A stretch of DNA of 64,000 nucleotides from Salminus brasiliensis. Lineage: Eukaryota > Chordata > Actinopteri > Characiformes > Bryconidae. Each line of letters begins with the position of its first letter. Within the stretch, counting starts at the first letter, position 1. This document shows, piece after piece, positions 1 through 12,247 of the stretch. The notes beneath the pieces were generated by a model. The model saw only the letters and a list, made by a program, of their open reading frames with translations, made no database searches and was not told where the DNA came from. Both the position numbers and the translations under genes were made by a program. The stretch spans positions 31,914,133-31,978,132 of the forward strand of contig NC_132879.1 in NCBI RefSeq assembly GCF_030463535.1, read 5' to 3'.

Positions 1-400
1 AGAGGACACAACCAAACAAATACAATCAAACATGTAGGAAACATCAAAATCTGAAAGAAAATCTGTAATCTGTAAGAATAGCTAACAAGACACACAGACT
101 CAACCGGGTGGAGTTACCTGAACAACCAGGAAAAAAACGACATAGATTTGAGACCACCAAGCCAAATGGTTTTTAAAAACACAGAACTCACAAGACGAAC
201 CTGCCACACTGCCTGTCGAGGCCTCCATGAGCCTCCGTGTGCATCACTGACACGTTAAACATGTGACTGGTACAGCGAGTCTCTCACTGCCCGAGCCATT
301 CCCTTCTACAGCACATCAGATGCCAACCGTCACACCCATACCACCGGCTTCACTCACTCCAGATCTCCAGATACTTCCAAGTGCCTCGGCACGGTCCTTG

Positions 401-618
401 TATGTGTGTGTGTGTGTGCGTGTATGTGTGTGTGATCAGGGTGTCCAGATATCTGCTGTGCTGCTCTCGGCAGCCGAGCTGCATCACACACTGATCTGAG
501 GACAGAGAAGCGTTAGTCTCTCTCTCTCTCTCTCTCTCTCACTCGCCCGCTCCCTCTCTCAGTGTCTATGCTGAGTCAGGCCTGGAGCTGGAGGCTGGCC
601 AGGTGACAAAGGGAGGGG

Positions 619-649
<31 letters not shown>
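401..649. repeat. Three dinucleotide microsatellites
   Basis: A (TG)n run lies at 401-434, a (CT)n run at 516-541 and a (GA)n run at 619-649. The CT and GA tracts are complementary and 80 bp apart, so they could pair as an inverted repeat. The rest of 1-1370 shows no exon I can support. Confidence 0.85.
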
Positions 650-1370
650 CACAAGCTAGCTCCTGTAATCACTGTGATTCAGATGGTCTTAGTGAACAGT
701 TTTGTTTTTCCTTTCTAGCAAGTGGACCAGACACACCCTGCCTTCAGTCGATCAGCACGTTTTGCTATGTTTGATCTAAGGGCACGCGGACAAGCTTTGA
801 GAGATATTTAATTGACATGTTGGGGATCAAAAATAGCTTTTACACTAGTACCTGCTTGAAACCCAAAGCTTGTAACTGCTAAACCGTCAGCACACACATC
901 AATGCCATGAAGACGGTTACTTTATCTTACACAATAAACCACAGACAAGCTGGACATACATGCACACACTGTCGGGGGCCTTGGCACGCTTGAGTGTCTG
1001 AAGTGGAGTGCTTACAGGGGCAGCATGATTCAGCAACAACTTAAAACTAGAAAACCAGCTGACAACGCCATTCTGATGCCAGATTGAGTCATTTACAAAA
1101 GCGCTGGGTGTTGGAAGCACATATGCAGGCATCGGAACAGCTGTAGGAACCACGTGCAGGCATCGCAACAGCTCAGGAATTAAACTGACGTCTGTGGATG
1201 GGACTAATCTTTTGACCATTCCTTGGAAACTCATTAGTCATTAGAGCAAACAGGCTCTTCAGCTAGTTAGGTAATATATGTCATAACTACATGAATACAC
1301 TGTGTGAGTAGATGTAAATGGAAATGGGGTTTGACTGGAAGAAGGAGCTTGTTGTTGACAACTGTGTTAC

Positions 1371-1521
1371 CTGTGAGGTAATGCAGAGGAGTTTGACTGT
1401 GGGCCGATAAGGTCCATGTGCATGACAGAGAATTCTCCAGCCAGATGCTCATTCTGCTGAAGACATTTCCAGCACTGCAGGTGAGCTCTACGTGGCTGTC
1501 ACAGGTACACAGACCTTCTTT
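1371..1521 (-). other. Possible internal exon of an unidentified minus-strand gene
   Basis: On the minus strand a 151-bp interval is bounded by an acceptor (TCTTTCTAG) and a donor (CACAG then GTAACA). One frame is open throughout and Cys-rich at its start. A second frame is open from a later acceptor-like CAG. I do not recognise either product, and no partner exon was found. The plus strand also has a donor-like GTGAGC at about 1490. Chance occurrence is quite possible. Confidence 0.2.
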
Positions 1522-3317
1522 CTAGAAAGAAACAAGAGTTACGAAGAGTACAGAGAACTCAATCCTCATTCACACATTTGCTGTTCCCAGTTAAAAATGG
1601 CCGGTCTTTACAAATGAATGGGTGATCGTACAATAAGTGTATACCATTTGGATTCGAGCAATAGGGACGAGCCCTATGCATCATAAATGCAGTGCATATA
1701 TTTGTGGTGCAGGGCACATGCAACATCCATCATGTACTGTACAGCATGTGCATAATAACACAGAAAATACCACCACTATTACACTTTAATGTTTATGTTG
1801 TAAATATGATTATAATAGTGTTGCACTGCAAATCCTGATATCATTATTATTATTATTATTATATTATTCTGTTTCCATTTTTTCATTCCATTTATTTTCA
1901 GATTGTTTCCATGTTGCTTGTCCTGGAGCTTTCCAGACATCAAAATGGTCCAACTCCATATTTTCACATTTGTAGGGTATTTTTGGGGTACAAACGTTGG
2001 TACACCCTTCTTATTTGCCAATGATACAAAAACACCCGATCAACCACATGGGGTACCACAGAAATGACTTGACAATATGCTAGCAACCACCTGAGACACC
2101 ATGGCAACCTAGGATACCATACAAAATCCCAATGTAACACTTTAGGAACCACTTAGCTACTCCACAGAAACCACCACAGCCTGGAAGTGAATCCACTTAA
2201 GCTGCGCAATCATCCTAATAAATCACATTCAGGAAAATGCTCTTTTCTCGTTGTCACTGTTGTTCATGAAAGAGTTTGAAGTCTTTAATATGGTTACATT
2301 ACATGTGTCATTTGTTCACAAGAACTTAAGTATATATAAAAAGATATACATCACAACATCAGGTGATAATATAGTATTATGGATGTAAGAGCAGCTGTGG
2401 TGGGGCGGTCATTTTGGCCCTGTAACACAACACTAATGAACATTAAATCACACCACGGGAGCGTTAAACTAAGACTGGTCAGGTCAGACATTTCTCAAAA
2501 AGCAGGAGCAGGATGGATATCTATATTTATATATATTTAAAAGTTATAAATTGAGGTTCATGAGCAGTAACGTTATGGTCGACTTTACCACTTTTCCCAT
2601 ACGGGCTCCTCCACCTCGCCTCGACTCCAAGGTCAGGCAGCATGGCAGCCCATTAAAGATGTGTGGAGACAGGCAGGCTAACGTGGCAGTTCTCTTAACG
2701 AATTGGTATCTTAAAGCCTAACTAGCTAAATTTTTAAAAAAGTAGTAGCTAGCTACAACCTGAACCACGGCTTTACTTACCCAAACAAAGGCCATAGGTC
2801 TTACTAAGCTAGCGCCACATATTAAACATCGTGGACCACCACCGACCACTGCGACCCAGACACTGGGTCACACAGACACACACAGTCGATGCCTCCCTCA
2901 TTAAGTAAGTTTCGTTTTAACGTTAGCTAGCTAGCTAACTTTTTAAAACGAAAAATAGAGATGTTCCGTTACTTTGGTTAAAATAAATACGAAGCGCCCA
3001 AAGTATCAAGGTAGAAAATAATATTATAATATTTAGAGAGAAACGTTCCCTCCGTTTAAATGAAGCGTCCCATTGATTTTGTAATGCACTTTCTCACTAT
3101 AATAAATCCGTCTAACAAAAATGTCTAAAATGCAACCAAACGACTCTCTACGGCCGCGTTTACAGACCTCCTGTATCCTACAGACCTCCTGTATCACTGG
3201 TGCAGTTAGCTATAGTGCTACAGACACTGGGGGCTAACGGCATGTGTGCTTGGCTAGCACCAGCTAGCTACTGAACAAGTCAGCTGGCTACAACGGGCTA
3301 TATATATTGTAAATAAT

Positions 3318-3371
<54 letters not shown>

Positions 3372-3574
3372 TTTACTTATTGTCAATAATGTAGAGGGAC
3401 CCTATATGGATTACTTGGAGGCATTTCGATAGCTATCAACTTCAGCTATCAACGAGTTGATTCACCGGCGCCACGTTGACGAAGCTACAGTGCAGGCTCT
3501 CATCAGGGATAAGGTACCGTTGTGCTTACTAGCTAGCTAGCTATCTTCCTGGTAAGCAGTCAATTAACCCCCTT
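1522..3574. other. Intergenic DNA, no supported gene
   Basis: There is a (TTA)n run near 1843-1866, GCTAGCTA clusters near 2924-2945 and 3528-3543, and a long (TA)n run at 3320-3370. A short minus-strand ATG reading frame with a GTAAAG donor-like end at about 2585-2643 was noted but is too weak to call a first exon. Confidence 0.5.
3320..3370. repeat. (TA)n microsatellite
   Basis: About 50 bp of uninterrupted TA dinucleotides. Self-complementary and likely length-variable. Confidence 0.95.
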
Positions 3575-3790
3575 TATGCAGTCTGATCCACTCGTACCAG
3601 TGCAACACACACCCCTAACACACCATGTCAGTCAGTGTCACTGCAGTGCTGAGAATGACCCACCACTAAAATAATACCTGCTCTGTGGTGGTCCTGTGGT
3701 GTGTCCTGGCCTTTGAGGAACAGGGTGAAAACAGGCTAACATAGTATGCAGAGAAACAAATGGACTACAGTCTGGACTCAAGTGGGGTTG
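3575..3790 (+). mobile_element. Fragment of a non-autonomous DNA-transposon-like fish repeat (family A)
   Basis: The text around 'GATCCACTCGTACCAG', the CACTGCAGTGCTGAGAATG core and 'TCTGTGGTGGTCCTGTG' is typical of a repeat widespread in teleost genomes. Related stretches occur at 6700-6960, 7195-7480 and 14867-15488 in this window. The last has both ends; this one is a fragment. Confidence 0.6.
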
Positions 3791-3794
3791 TGAT

Positions 3795-4005
3795 CATTCA
3801 ATAATCTGACCTTACTAGGGCTCTTGTTGCTGAATGCAATCAAATTCTCTCATGCTCCAAAATCTAGTAGAAAGCAAATCCTGGACAGTACAGACAGTAA
3901 CTCCAACAAATGCAGGATAAACACTTTTTTTAATACCCTTGACTTTGGAAGAAACAATGAATTAGCAGATGTCCCGATACTTTTGTCCACATAGTGTATC
4001 AGGAT
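3795..4005 (+). mobile_element. Right part of a non-autonomous DNA-transposon-like repeat (family B)
   Basis: It shares 'AATCTAGTAGAAAGC', 'AATACCCTTGACTT' and a terminal 'ACTTTTGTCCACATAGTGTA' with the longer copy at 19622-20095. A left-end fragment with 'AATGTTTGTGGACAC' lies at 29646-29725. The terminal motif pairs with the left motif as an imperfect inverted repeat, as expected for a Tc1/mariner-like non-autonomous element. Confidence 0.6.
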
Positions 4006-4009
4006 GTGC

Positions 4010-5090
4010 TGGGATGAATAACTGAAAGCCTGAATTTCAAGTCAGAGCAATTTACATTTAACCAATGTAAATATGTTAATCATCATTTTGTGAACTATGT
4101 ACATATTCATGGACTATTCTTTTTCAGTATTATCCTTTTCTTCATACATGTTATCATTATTAATATGATATTAACATTAAACCTTCGTTTTCTTCAATAT
4201 TTGATTTGGCAATGGTTATTTACAATTCACACCAATAAAGCTATTTAAAATTTGAATTGTGGGATAAAACGAGAGCAGGCCGTTTTTGACTTCAAGAAGT
4301 ACATTTGCGAAATTCCACAATTACTCGTCTGAAGCAATTTCACAGTTTCTGCATTAATAAATAGATGTTAATAGATGTGAATATATGTGTTACTCCTTAA
4401 GTTTCTTTGGTGCCCTTATGTGTAAATCATCCCTTTGCAGAGAATTTCCACTGTAGATTGGTTAAACAGTATCATGGTAAACATCAGCAGTTGACAACAA
4501 GTTACAATGCAGTGTCTTTCTGTTTATTTTTCATATTGTAGGTGCAGATAGTCTTGTGACATCTGTTATCCGCGTGCAGTTTGCTGAACCAAGCAGTGAC
4601 TTTGTCAGATGTCCCCAAGCACATTCCCGTGGTTGTGTTTCTGTGTTATTATATCTTGGTAGGAGGATTCCTTATGTAGACATCATACCTGGATATATCT
4701 GAAGAGGTCAGCCAGCTTCCAGACTCAAATATCTGGATGATGGACATATTCCCATATTCTGGTATATGTTGTGATATGTGGAGTTGAATCTTCTGTATTA
4801 AAAGCCTAATCACAAACATATACACTTTACCACGGTCATACAACACTAGAACTGTGCACATGATGCCAGGTTGGCCTGGGGAACACTTTCATTCTTTGAG
4901 GGACAAATTACAGGGCTGTTCCAGCCTTCTCCTGTGGCATCCAGTTCATCCTGTATGAAAGTTTTTTGGTTCTAATGGGAGGACAACTACATGTATTCTA
5001 TTCAGCATTTGTAACTTTAACCAGCATCCTGAACCCTTAATGTCCCATTAGGTAAATTAATGAGTTAGTCAGCTGTCAGAGCCATTGCAC
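4010..5090. other. AT-rich intergenic DNA, nothing recognised
   Basis: No open frame with splice support and no repeat I recognise. Confidence 0.5.
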
Positions 5091-5214
5091 TGATGTCTGT
5101 TGCAATACAAGTGAATGGAGTGTACAGAACTCTTAAACGCCTGCAGGCATCAGTGTAGGATACTGTACCGAAAGGTATTCTGTGCACTCCATTCACTTGT
5201 ATTTAAACAGATGT
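5091..5214. repeat. Long hairpin (MITE-like inverted repeat)
   Basis: The left arm at about 5091-5129 and the right arm at about 5176-5214 are near-perfect reverse complements, sharing 'ATACAAGTGAATGGAGTG'. The loop is about 46 bp. This fits a small foldback transposon; a hairpin RNA is also possible in principle. Confidence 0.7.
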
Positions 5215-6699
5215 CCGGGTAATGACTCTGCATGCTAGGAGAGGCCTTAACTGCATCGGTGTAAAGACAACTGTGATGGACGGAACACCATTAGACTATA
5301 TAACTGTAGTTGATCACTACAGCTTAAGTAGGCAATTTAACAACATAGTGTTTTGTAGTTGAGTTGATATTACTTTTTATTTACTATAATAATAGGCGTA
5401 ACACCCTACCTGAATTCATGATAGAAAACAGAAGAGGAGCAGGTTCTTGTCCAAGAAACCCCAATCAAAATGCTTTCAGTCCATGCAAATGATCAAGCCA
5501 AACTTCAATGCAACTGTACCTTAAGGTCCAACCCTACTGTCCCAGCTCTTTATCCTCATGATTGACTGTGCTGCAGTCTTACCTAAACTTTAATCTCCAC
5601 CTTCTTCACTGTTGTGTGTCTAAAAATGCCGTATGTCACATACACTGCTTTCCGCAGTGCCCTTCATGGGGCACAGTGCCCTGTGGGGGGTTACACATGG
5701 GTCTCTGCTGGTGTGATATGCCTTTAGGCAAATCATTTTCAGTATCAGTTGACTGTGGCATTATCGCAAATGCTACACATAGTTGGAAATCATTGCCCAG
5801 TAAGCTGACATCCTGACCTCACTAACACTCTCAGACCCTAATAGCAATGTTTTAAGCTGAGTTCAAAGTAAAACTAAATAAAATCCAAGTGGTCCATGAC
5901 GTCCTGTGCACTGCATGTTATGCTCTGAAATAGACGTTGGGTCGGGTTGGCACCACAATTGATTACATCAGTGAATTAAGGAATTGAGCAAACATTTTAT
6001 GTCTCTAAATATAATAATTTTCTGTTTTGATACTTCGTAGATACTTCTGTAAAGAAGCACAGCCTTTTGAGGAGGTCTTTTAATAATAAAATAGAAAAAC
6101 GCAGATTTAATACCAGTTTTAATGGCATGGAGTTTACAATGGTTAAGCAGTTCTGAGCTCTGTTTTTAGAAAGCTGTAATATTACTGCAATTGCGAAAAA
6201 CTTTTCCTTATATAGTTTTATTATCACCCTGGCACATATCCATGTAAAATGGCATTATAAAAGCACTAAAAGAAAAAGAGTCAGCACAAATTACATTGTA
6301 AACCCAACACTCTCCAAGTCTCTACTAAAACTGCACATTATAAATATTCTAGATAGGACAGTTCATACATAACAAGGTGCAATTAGTGCTTTTGCAAAGG
6401 CACATTACATATTATTACATCATTTTGTACTTTATTCCACATCTCAGTTATTTAGCAGACAAGGCCTTGCTGCACCTTTTTGTGACTGTTACTGAGATTT
6501 TAGACATTTCTTTTACCATGAGTTCAGTTCAGTTTGTCGGTTCATTTTCTGAATGTTCCAAAGCCAGCAGCTACGATTCCAGCATACATGTTTGCCTGAT
6601 GTTGTCTCATCTGTGTGCCAAAGAATCTTACTGCTCCTCCACTCTGACTAAAAGTAAACAGGTTTAACATAAACATAAACACACCACCTGAAATACTAT
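5215..6699. other. Intergenic DNA, nothing recognised
   Basis: Only short chance reading frames without splice signals or recognisable motifs. Confidence 0.5.
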
Positions 6700-7480
6700 T
6701 ATCAGGTACACCCACAATGTACTTTGTAAGATTGCAGTGACTGACTGCAGGTGTACGGTGTATCAGCCCCTTTGTACCTCGTCCATCAAAGGAAAAGGAC
6801 CACCACAGGACCACTGCCGCCTGGATATTCTTTGAGTGATGGTAGTGCCACTGAGATGGTAGTGTGTATTGTGCTGAACAGTCAGTTTTAGTGTCACTGT
6901 TGGCTTGCTAAAACTGATCACTGATGAAGGACTAGAGGATGACTGACACAAACAGTACCGACAAGCCTGGGAGTGTGCCAGATACCTGTCTTACAGTTTT
7001 TAATCACCCTACTGAAATGCCCTGCATGTCATGTCCAAATCAAGATGTAAAAGCCACCATCATGCTAGATTGGTCTGCTTCCGTTCAATAGTCTTAATTG
7101 TTCAAAGCATATCCAAAGAGCACTGAAACTGTTCCAGAGGCTTGATACCGATTCCAACACCTTATAATTGATATCAGTGTGTAACAAGCACTACTAGTGG
7201 CTGGATGTGTTAGATTGGTGGACTGTTCTCAACACAACAGTGACAGCACCGGACGACTGCACCTGTAACACAAATACCAGCACAACACACTCTAACATGA
7301 CACTACCATGCTGGTGTCAGTGCTGTTCTGAGAATAGTCCTCCATCTAACAACAGTGGTCCTGTGGTGGTTCTGGTCCAGTGATGGATAGAGCAGGAAGG
7401 GTCTGATAAATTGTGCAGCAACAGACGAGCTCCACTAAAGGTAGACCTATGAAGCCTACCTATATGGTCAAAACGTCCAA
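6700..7480. mobile_element. Fragments of family A repeat
   Basis: 6700-6960 and 7195-7480 carry 'ACCACCACAGGACCACTG', 'GTCCTGTGGTGGTTCTGG' and 'GTGATGGATAGAGCAGGAAG' segments typical of this repeat, in rearranged orientation. They are likely decayed or nested copies. Confidence 0.5.
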
Positions 7481-7862
7481 GGAGACTGAATATTCCATGT
7501 AATGCTACTATTGTTTTGTACACACCAAGTATTGAGAAGATCAATCATTGCAAGGATTATTCAGGGAACAAACTTCTGAGTAATGAAGTAGATTACTACA
7601 TTACTTCCCTCCACTGTCTATTCATTTACATTTTCTCCACAGCTTGTAGTAGTACTTTATTTGCCTGGGAGGGTGCCAGAGACCTGCGTTACAGTCTTTA
7701 ATCCCCCTATTGAAATGCCCTGCATGTCATGTCCAAATCAGCATATCCCAAGAAGCACTGAAACTGTTCCAAAGGCTTGATACCGATTTCAACAACTTAT
7801 AATTGATATTAGTGTGTATGCTGTCTTAATATATGCATGTTTGGTTTTATAAATGCTGTCTG

Positions 7863-8028
7863 TATATCGTCACTGTCCAATGAAAAGCATGTATCTCTGG
7901 AAGTGTGAAATAAGAGCATTTCTATTGGTACATTCATCCAGAATTCAAGGTTCAAACCATGAAGAAAACCTAAAAACGGACAAAAATGGAGAGACATGGT
8001 TTTCAATGGACAGCAGCGATATAGTTTG
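7863..8028. mobile_element. MITE with about 35-bp terminal inverted repeats
   Basis: The left end (7863-7897, TATATCGTCACTGTCCAATG) matches the reverse complement of the right end (about 7990-8024, giving TATATCGCTGCTGTCCATTG) with few mismatches. It has no coding capacity. It lies 3' of the cracr2a stop codon. Confidence 0.7.
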
Positions 8029-8354
8029 GTTAGGTTGGTATAAAAGGACAAGCCTATATAGATGAAAACAAGTAGATTCCTTATGTTTATATCACTACTG
8101 CCTATAATTCTAGACACTTGTGTTTAATACTGGCATACACCTCACTTTGGACTGAATATGCTGAACAATATCCCCAGAAACCCTGTCCAGAATGGTTGAA
8201 GTCATCTTTCTCATGTAATCCGGGAGAATTCCCACTTGTTCCATCAGTGCTCTGAGACCAGGTCATGTTCTTCCTGGCATGATGTAAGCCTCTGTCATCA
8301 GTTCCACGGCCAACTGACTGGGTTTCACTTCCTCAAATGGTGCTGCTTCTCGAA

Positions 8355-11328
8355 CTATTTGCAACAGTGCCCTCTGTCGCTGGAGTTGTCGAGAAGCTGA
8401 AGAGCAGACTCACACTGCTTATCTTGCTGTGCCGCCATCAGTCTACAGGGGCACAGTGCAGTGGGTGTGTTTGAGTAGTTCATACTTCTGTATAAAAAAT
8501 TTTGTGCTCTACACATGAATGCATTACCATGTCAAATATCAAATATTACTTTTAGACAACACTTATAGTTAGCAAAAGTCAGAGACCACCCATTAATTAA
8601 TTTACTGATTTCTGCACGCAAATGTTCTTTTTTTCAGACACTGAACCAACAAATAGCTTGTGCTTAATGGTAGTTTTAAATGGAAATTTACAAATAAAGG
8701 GTGCTCTCTGACTTTTGCACAACACTGAACCTTACTATCATATCCTTTACACAAGATTCATCACTTTTGGTCCTGGAGGGCTTCAATGCTGCACTGTTTC
8801 ATGATTTCTCTGGGCAAACACACCCCTAATTCAGCTCAGCAGTTATTCCCAGGCTTAGCTGGTCTGTTATAGCAGGTAAATCACCAAACTGTGTTAGACT
8901 CCAGGAACCAGATTTTATGACCCTTGGTCTACACAAGAGTCTCACCTAGCAAGGTGTGTCATGGCCTTCTGGATATTATGGCCACTCTTTGCACTGCATT
9001 CAAAGAATTCTGCCTGGTACTCCTGTGTCACAAATATGAACAATCAATACAAAAGAAAACAGAAATATATATTTCTGTATAAAAAAACAGAAGAAAAAGA
9101 ATACAGGTAATACTTCATGTGGTGTTTATTACCTCAGCCAGTTTCTGGCCTTGCCTGATGGGCACCTGTCTCCTTCCTCCTTCCTCAATGTCCGTCTTAT
9201 TGCCTAACAACATCAGACAGGCTTCCTCTGCCATGTTATTCTGTCAGAAGGATGGACTTGCATTAGAATAACCAATCGTAGGTCATGTAACTCCTTATTG
9301 AACTGTGCTTTTATTGCTCTTTTGTTAAACTGAACATACCGAATCTTAGGCCCACTTTGCCAGCCATAGTAACCCACCCGTGCAAAGGCAAAACCTTACG
9401 AAAATACCTTATTTGCATCTCAAATGGGCCTCACCCGAATCTGGTCCAGCCAGTCCCGTACTGCCGTGAGTGAGGTGGCCTGAGTCACATCATACATGGC
9501 GAGAATTCCATCTGCCTTGCGGTAGTACTGCTGGGTGATGCTGTGGAATCTGAGACAGAGGAATGAAAGTCCTGATGATTTCCCTGCTTTATTGATTTAC
9601 CTGATACTTTCAACAGGACAATTTTGAAAAATCCTATTACTCTTTTGCACTTTAAATGACTTCAGGGGCTTTGCCTTGCCTGTGACAATACACTGGTAGT
9701 GAAAAAGAACAGCTACAATGAAGGATGCAATGAAGGATATGTGGGAAGCCATTGAGATCAGCAGTGCCCAATTCACATCTCCCAGATTAACCTTTTGTTA
9801 TTTTTCCCTAAAAAATTTAATAATAATACTAATAGCGTTGCACAATTAATGTACTATTAATAATACTTGATGTATATTATATACACAATTAATACACACA
9901 ACATTAACTAAGTGACTCCAAGCCCACACATAAGTGACTGGCTTAATCTATTAACAGTTATAAAGTCAACTACATAGAATAGCTATTTTCTGTAGACTAT
10001 GTAATTTCAGTAATTAGAAATATATTTTATGTCTGTCCCAATGTTTTGGTCAACTCTGTCACCTCTGATTTAAAGCTGCAAAAACTGTTCTAATTTAAAA
10101 CGTGACCCGCACTCAGTTATGTCACTCAGACTTCTTTTGAGGATAAATCAACAGTATCTTATTTAAATAATCAAATCTTTTATTGTGATCTTGAGTGAAT
10201 CAATTCAGTCAATCAAACTGTTTTAATAAACATTGAAAATTCATGAAATTCTGTTTTTGACGTTCCCTGTGGAGTCTAGTTTGAGGTTAGCATATGGAGT
10301 TAAAGCATCTATTTATTTGGAGTATATGGAGTTAAGGCATGTCTATATTTGCATGTACACATCAGTCTAGCAAGTGTAACGATAATACACTTGAAAAATA
10401 CCCTCAATTCTAGAATAGGCTTGCGTGTTCTGTGGTAGATCCTCAGGAATGGATACCCTTGATTTAGAAAATTTTAAGACAAAAATATGCTAAAGCAGTG
10501 TGTGTTAGTTATCATGACCAGAGAAGGAACCTACAACATTTTAATATAAACACCTTTTTTTCCATTGGATTTGTTTTGGTGTGTGTATGTAAGGGACATA
10601 GTTTTGAGGTCAAGTTAAGATGGGAAACCTAGACCCACTCAATACACATAGCTGGTCCCAGTTTTTCCTCTTACCTCTCCTGTCCTGCTGTGTCCCAAAG
10701 CTGAAGAGCAACATGGGTGGAGTCAAGTTCTAAACTTCTTACCTGGAAGTCCATACCTGTCAAGCAAATGCAAATGAAACTTGGTGCTGTGCAATGCTGT
10801 GAACCTGTGACCTATTTCAAGTTATGCTGCTTGGGACAAGCAATTTTTCTAGGCACCAGTGGCTAGATCAGTGTTGAAAATTGTGGCTTACCTACAGTAG
10901 CACTCATTTTGTTAGGGAAATGCCCTCTGCAGTAGTGATGGATGAATGAGCTCTTGCCCACTCCTGAACTGCCTAAAAATACCACCTTAAACACACGCTG
11001 GGGTCCAGCCTAAAAAAGGGAGGGCCAGAATGATTAAAACTATAGAAATGTTAAAATGTTAAAACAATAGATATCTGCTTGTGTAGTACATCTCAGTTTC
11101 AGCATTCTTCATTTTTCAGCAGTGAGAAGCTATTATGAGAGAGTATGATTGGGTGCTTAGACGTTTTATTCAGGCCGGTAGGATCTTTGAAATTTCCGAA
11201 ATGCAAATTCCCTAAGCTCTATATTTGCATGTACACATCAGCCTAGCAAGCCTTCTTTTCTTTCTTTCTTTTACTCCCTCTGTCTTTGTTTTGCTTAAAC
11301 ATACATATATATGTGTGTATCTCTATCT

Positions 11329-11395
<67 letters not shown>

Positions 11396-12216
11396 ATATA
11401 TTGAAATACCTTTTTGTCATCCAGCAGCATGGCCGATCTCTGGTTGTTTTCTGAGAGTAGTGATGACTCTGCCTCTGCGATGACGTCAGGTGAGTCTTTC
11501 TTCAACTGACTGGTAAAACTGAACTGCCTTAAGTGTTAATGAGAAAACACACCATATCCTCAATACTTCCATACTTTACGTCATAGTCATTAGGTCAAGT
11601 ACAAAAAAAAATGCACAGTAACTGTAAAACACTGAGGCACACGAAAGTATTAGGACACACCTCTTAATTATTGAATCAGTTGTTTCATTCAGTCCCATTG
11701 CCACATATGTCACACAATCAACTGTCACGGGTATTATAGAAAAGTGGTGAGTCGCCGAGTGCACATCGTGTATAAAAGTGGTCAACGCTCTGCTGACTCA
11801 ATATCTGATTTGTGTTCCAAATCTGCTGGGATTTGAATTTATGATATCCTTACACCTGATGAGCAGGCAGTTAGACTGCTGTGCCACTCTGGAGCTATGG
11901 AATTACTCTACATGAAAACATAGTTATGACTTTAGTGTGGGGAATTAGTCTTCTTGTCACAATGTGAGATCACTTCAAATACTATCAATACCACAGCCCA
12001 TCTTTACGAGTCTGAGAAGACACAAGAATTTGTTATACGACAGTAACGATATGTGTGTTATGCATTTAAAAAGCTGATCATAGGTGAAATGGTACTGCAT
12101 ATCATTGCTGTCCATAATGTGGAAAATGCAGAAACATTCACTTAATATAATTAATATATTTTGCATTTATTTTTGTCCATATATCAAGAAATGTTCACAC
12201 ATTGTAAACTCTGATC

Positions 12217-12247
<31 letters not shown>

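Noticed and set aside
8222-8400. Minus-strand alternative frame overlapping the cracr2a last exon, about 43 codons with [19 protein letters not shown]-like text
   Set aside because: It looks protein-like but does not fit the phase of the preceding exon and has stops at both ends; the phase-consistent reading ends at 8355. A coincidental overlap is more likely.
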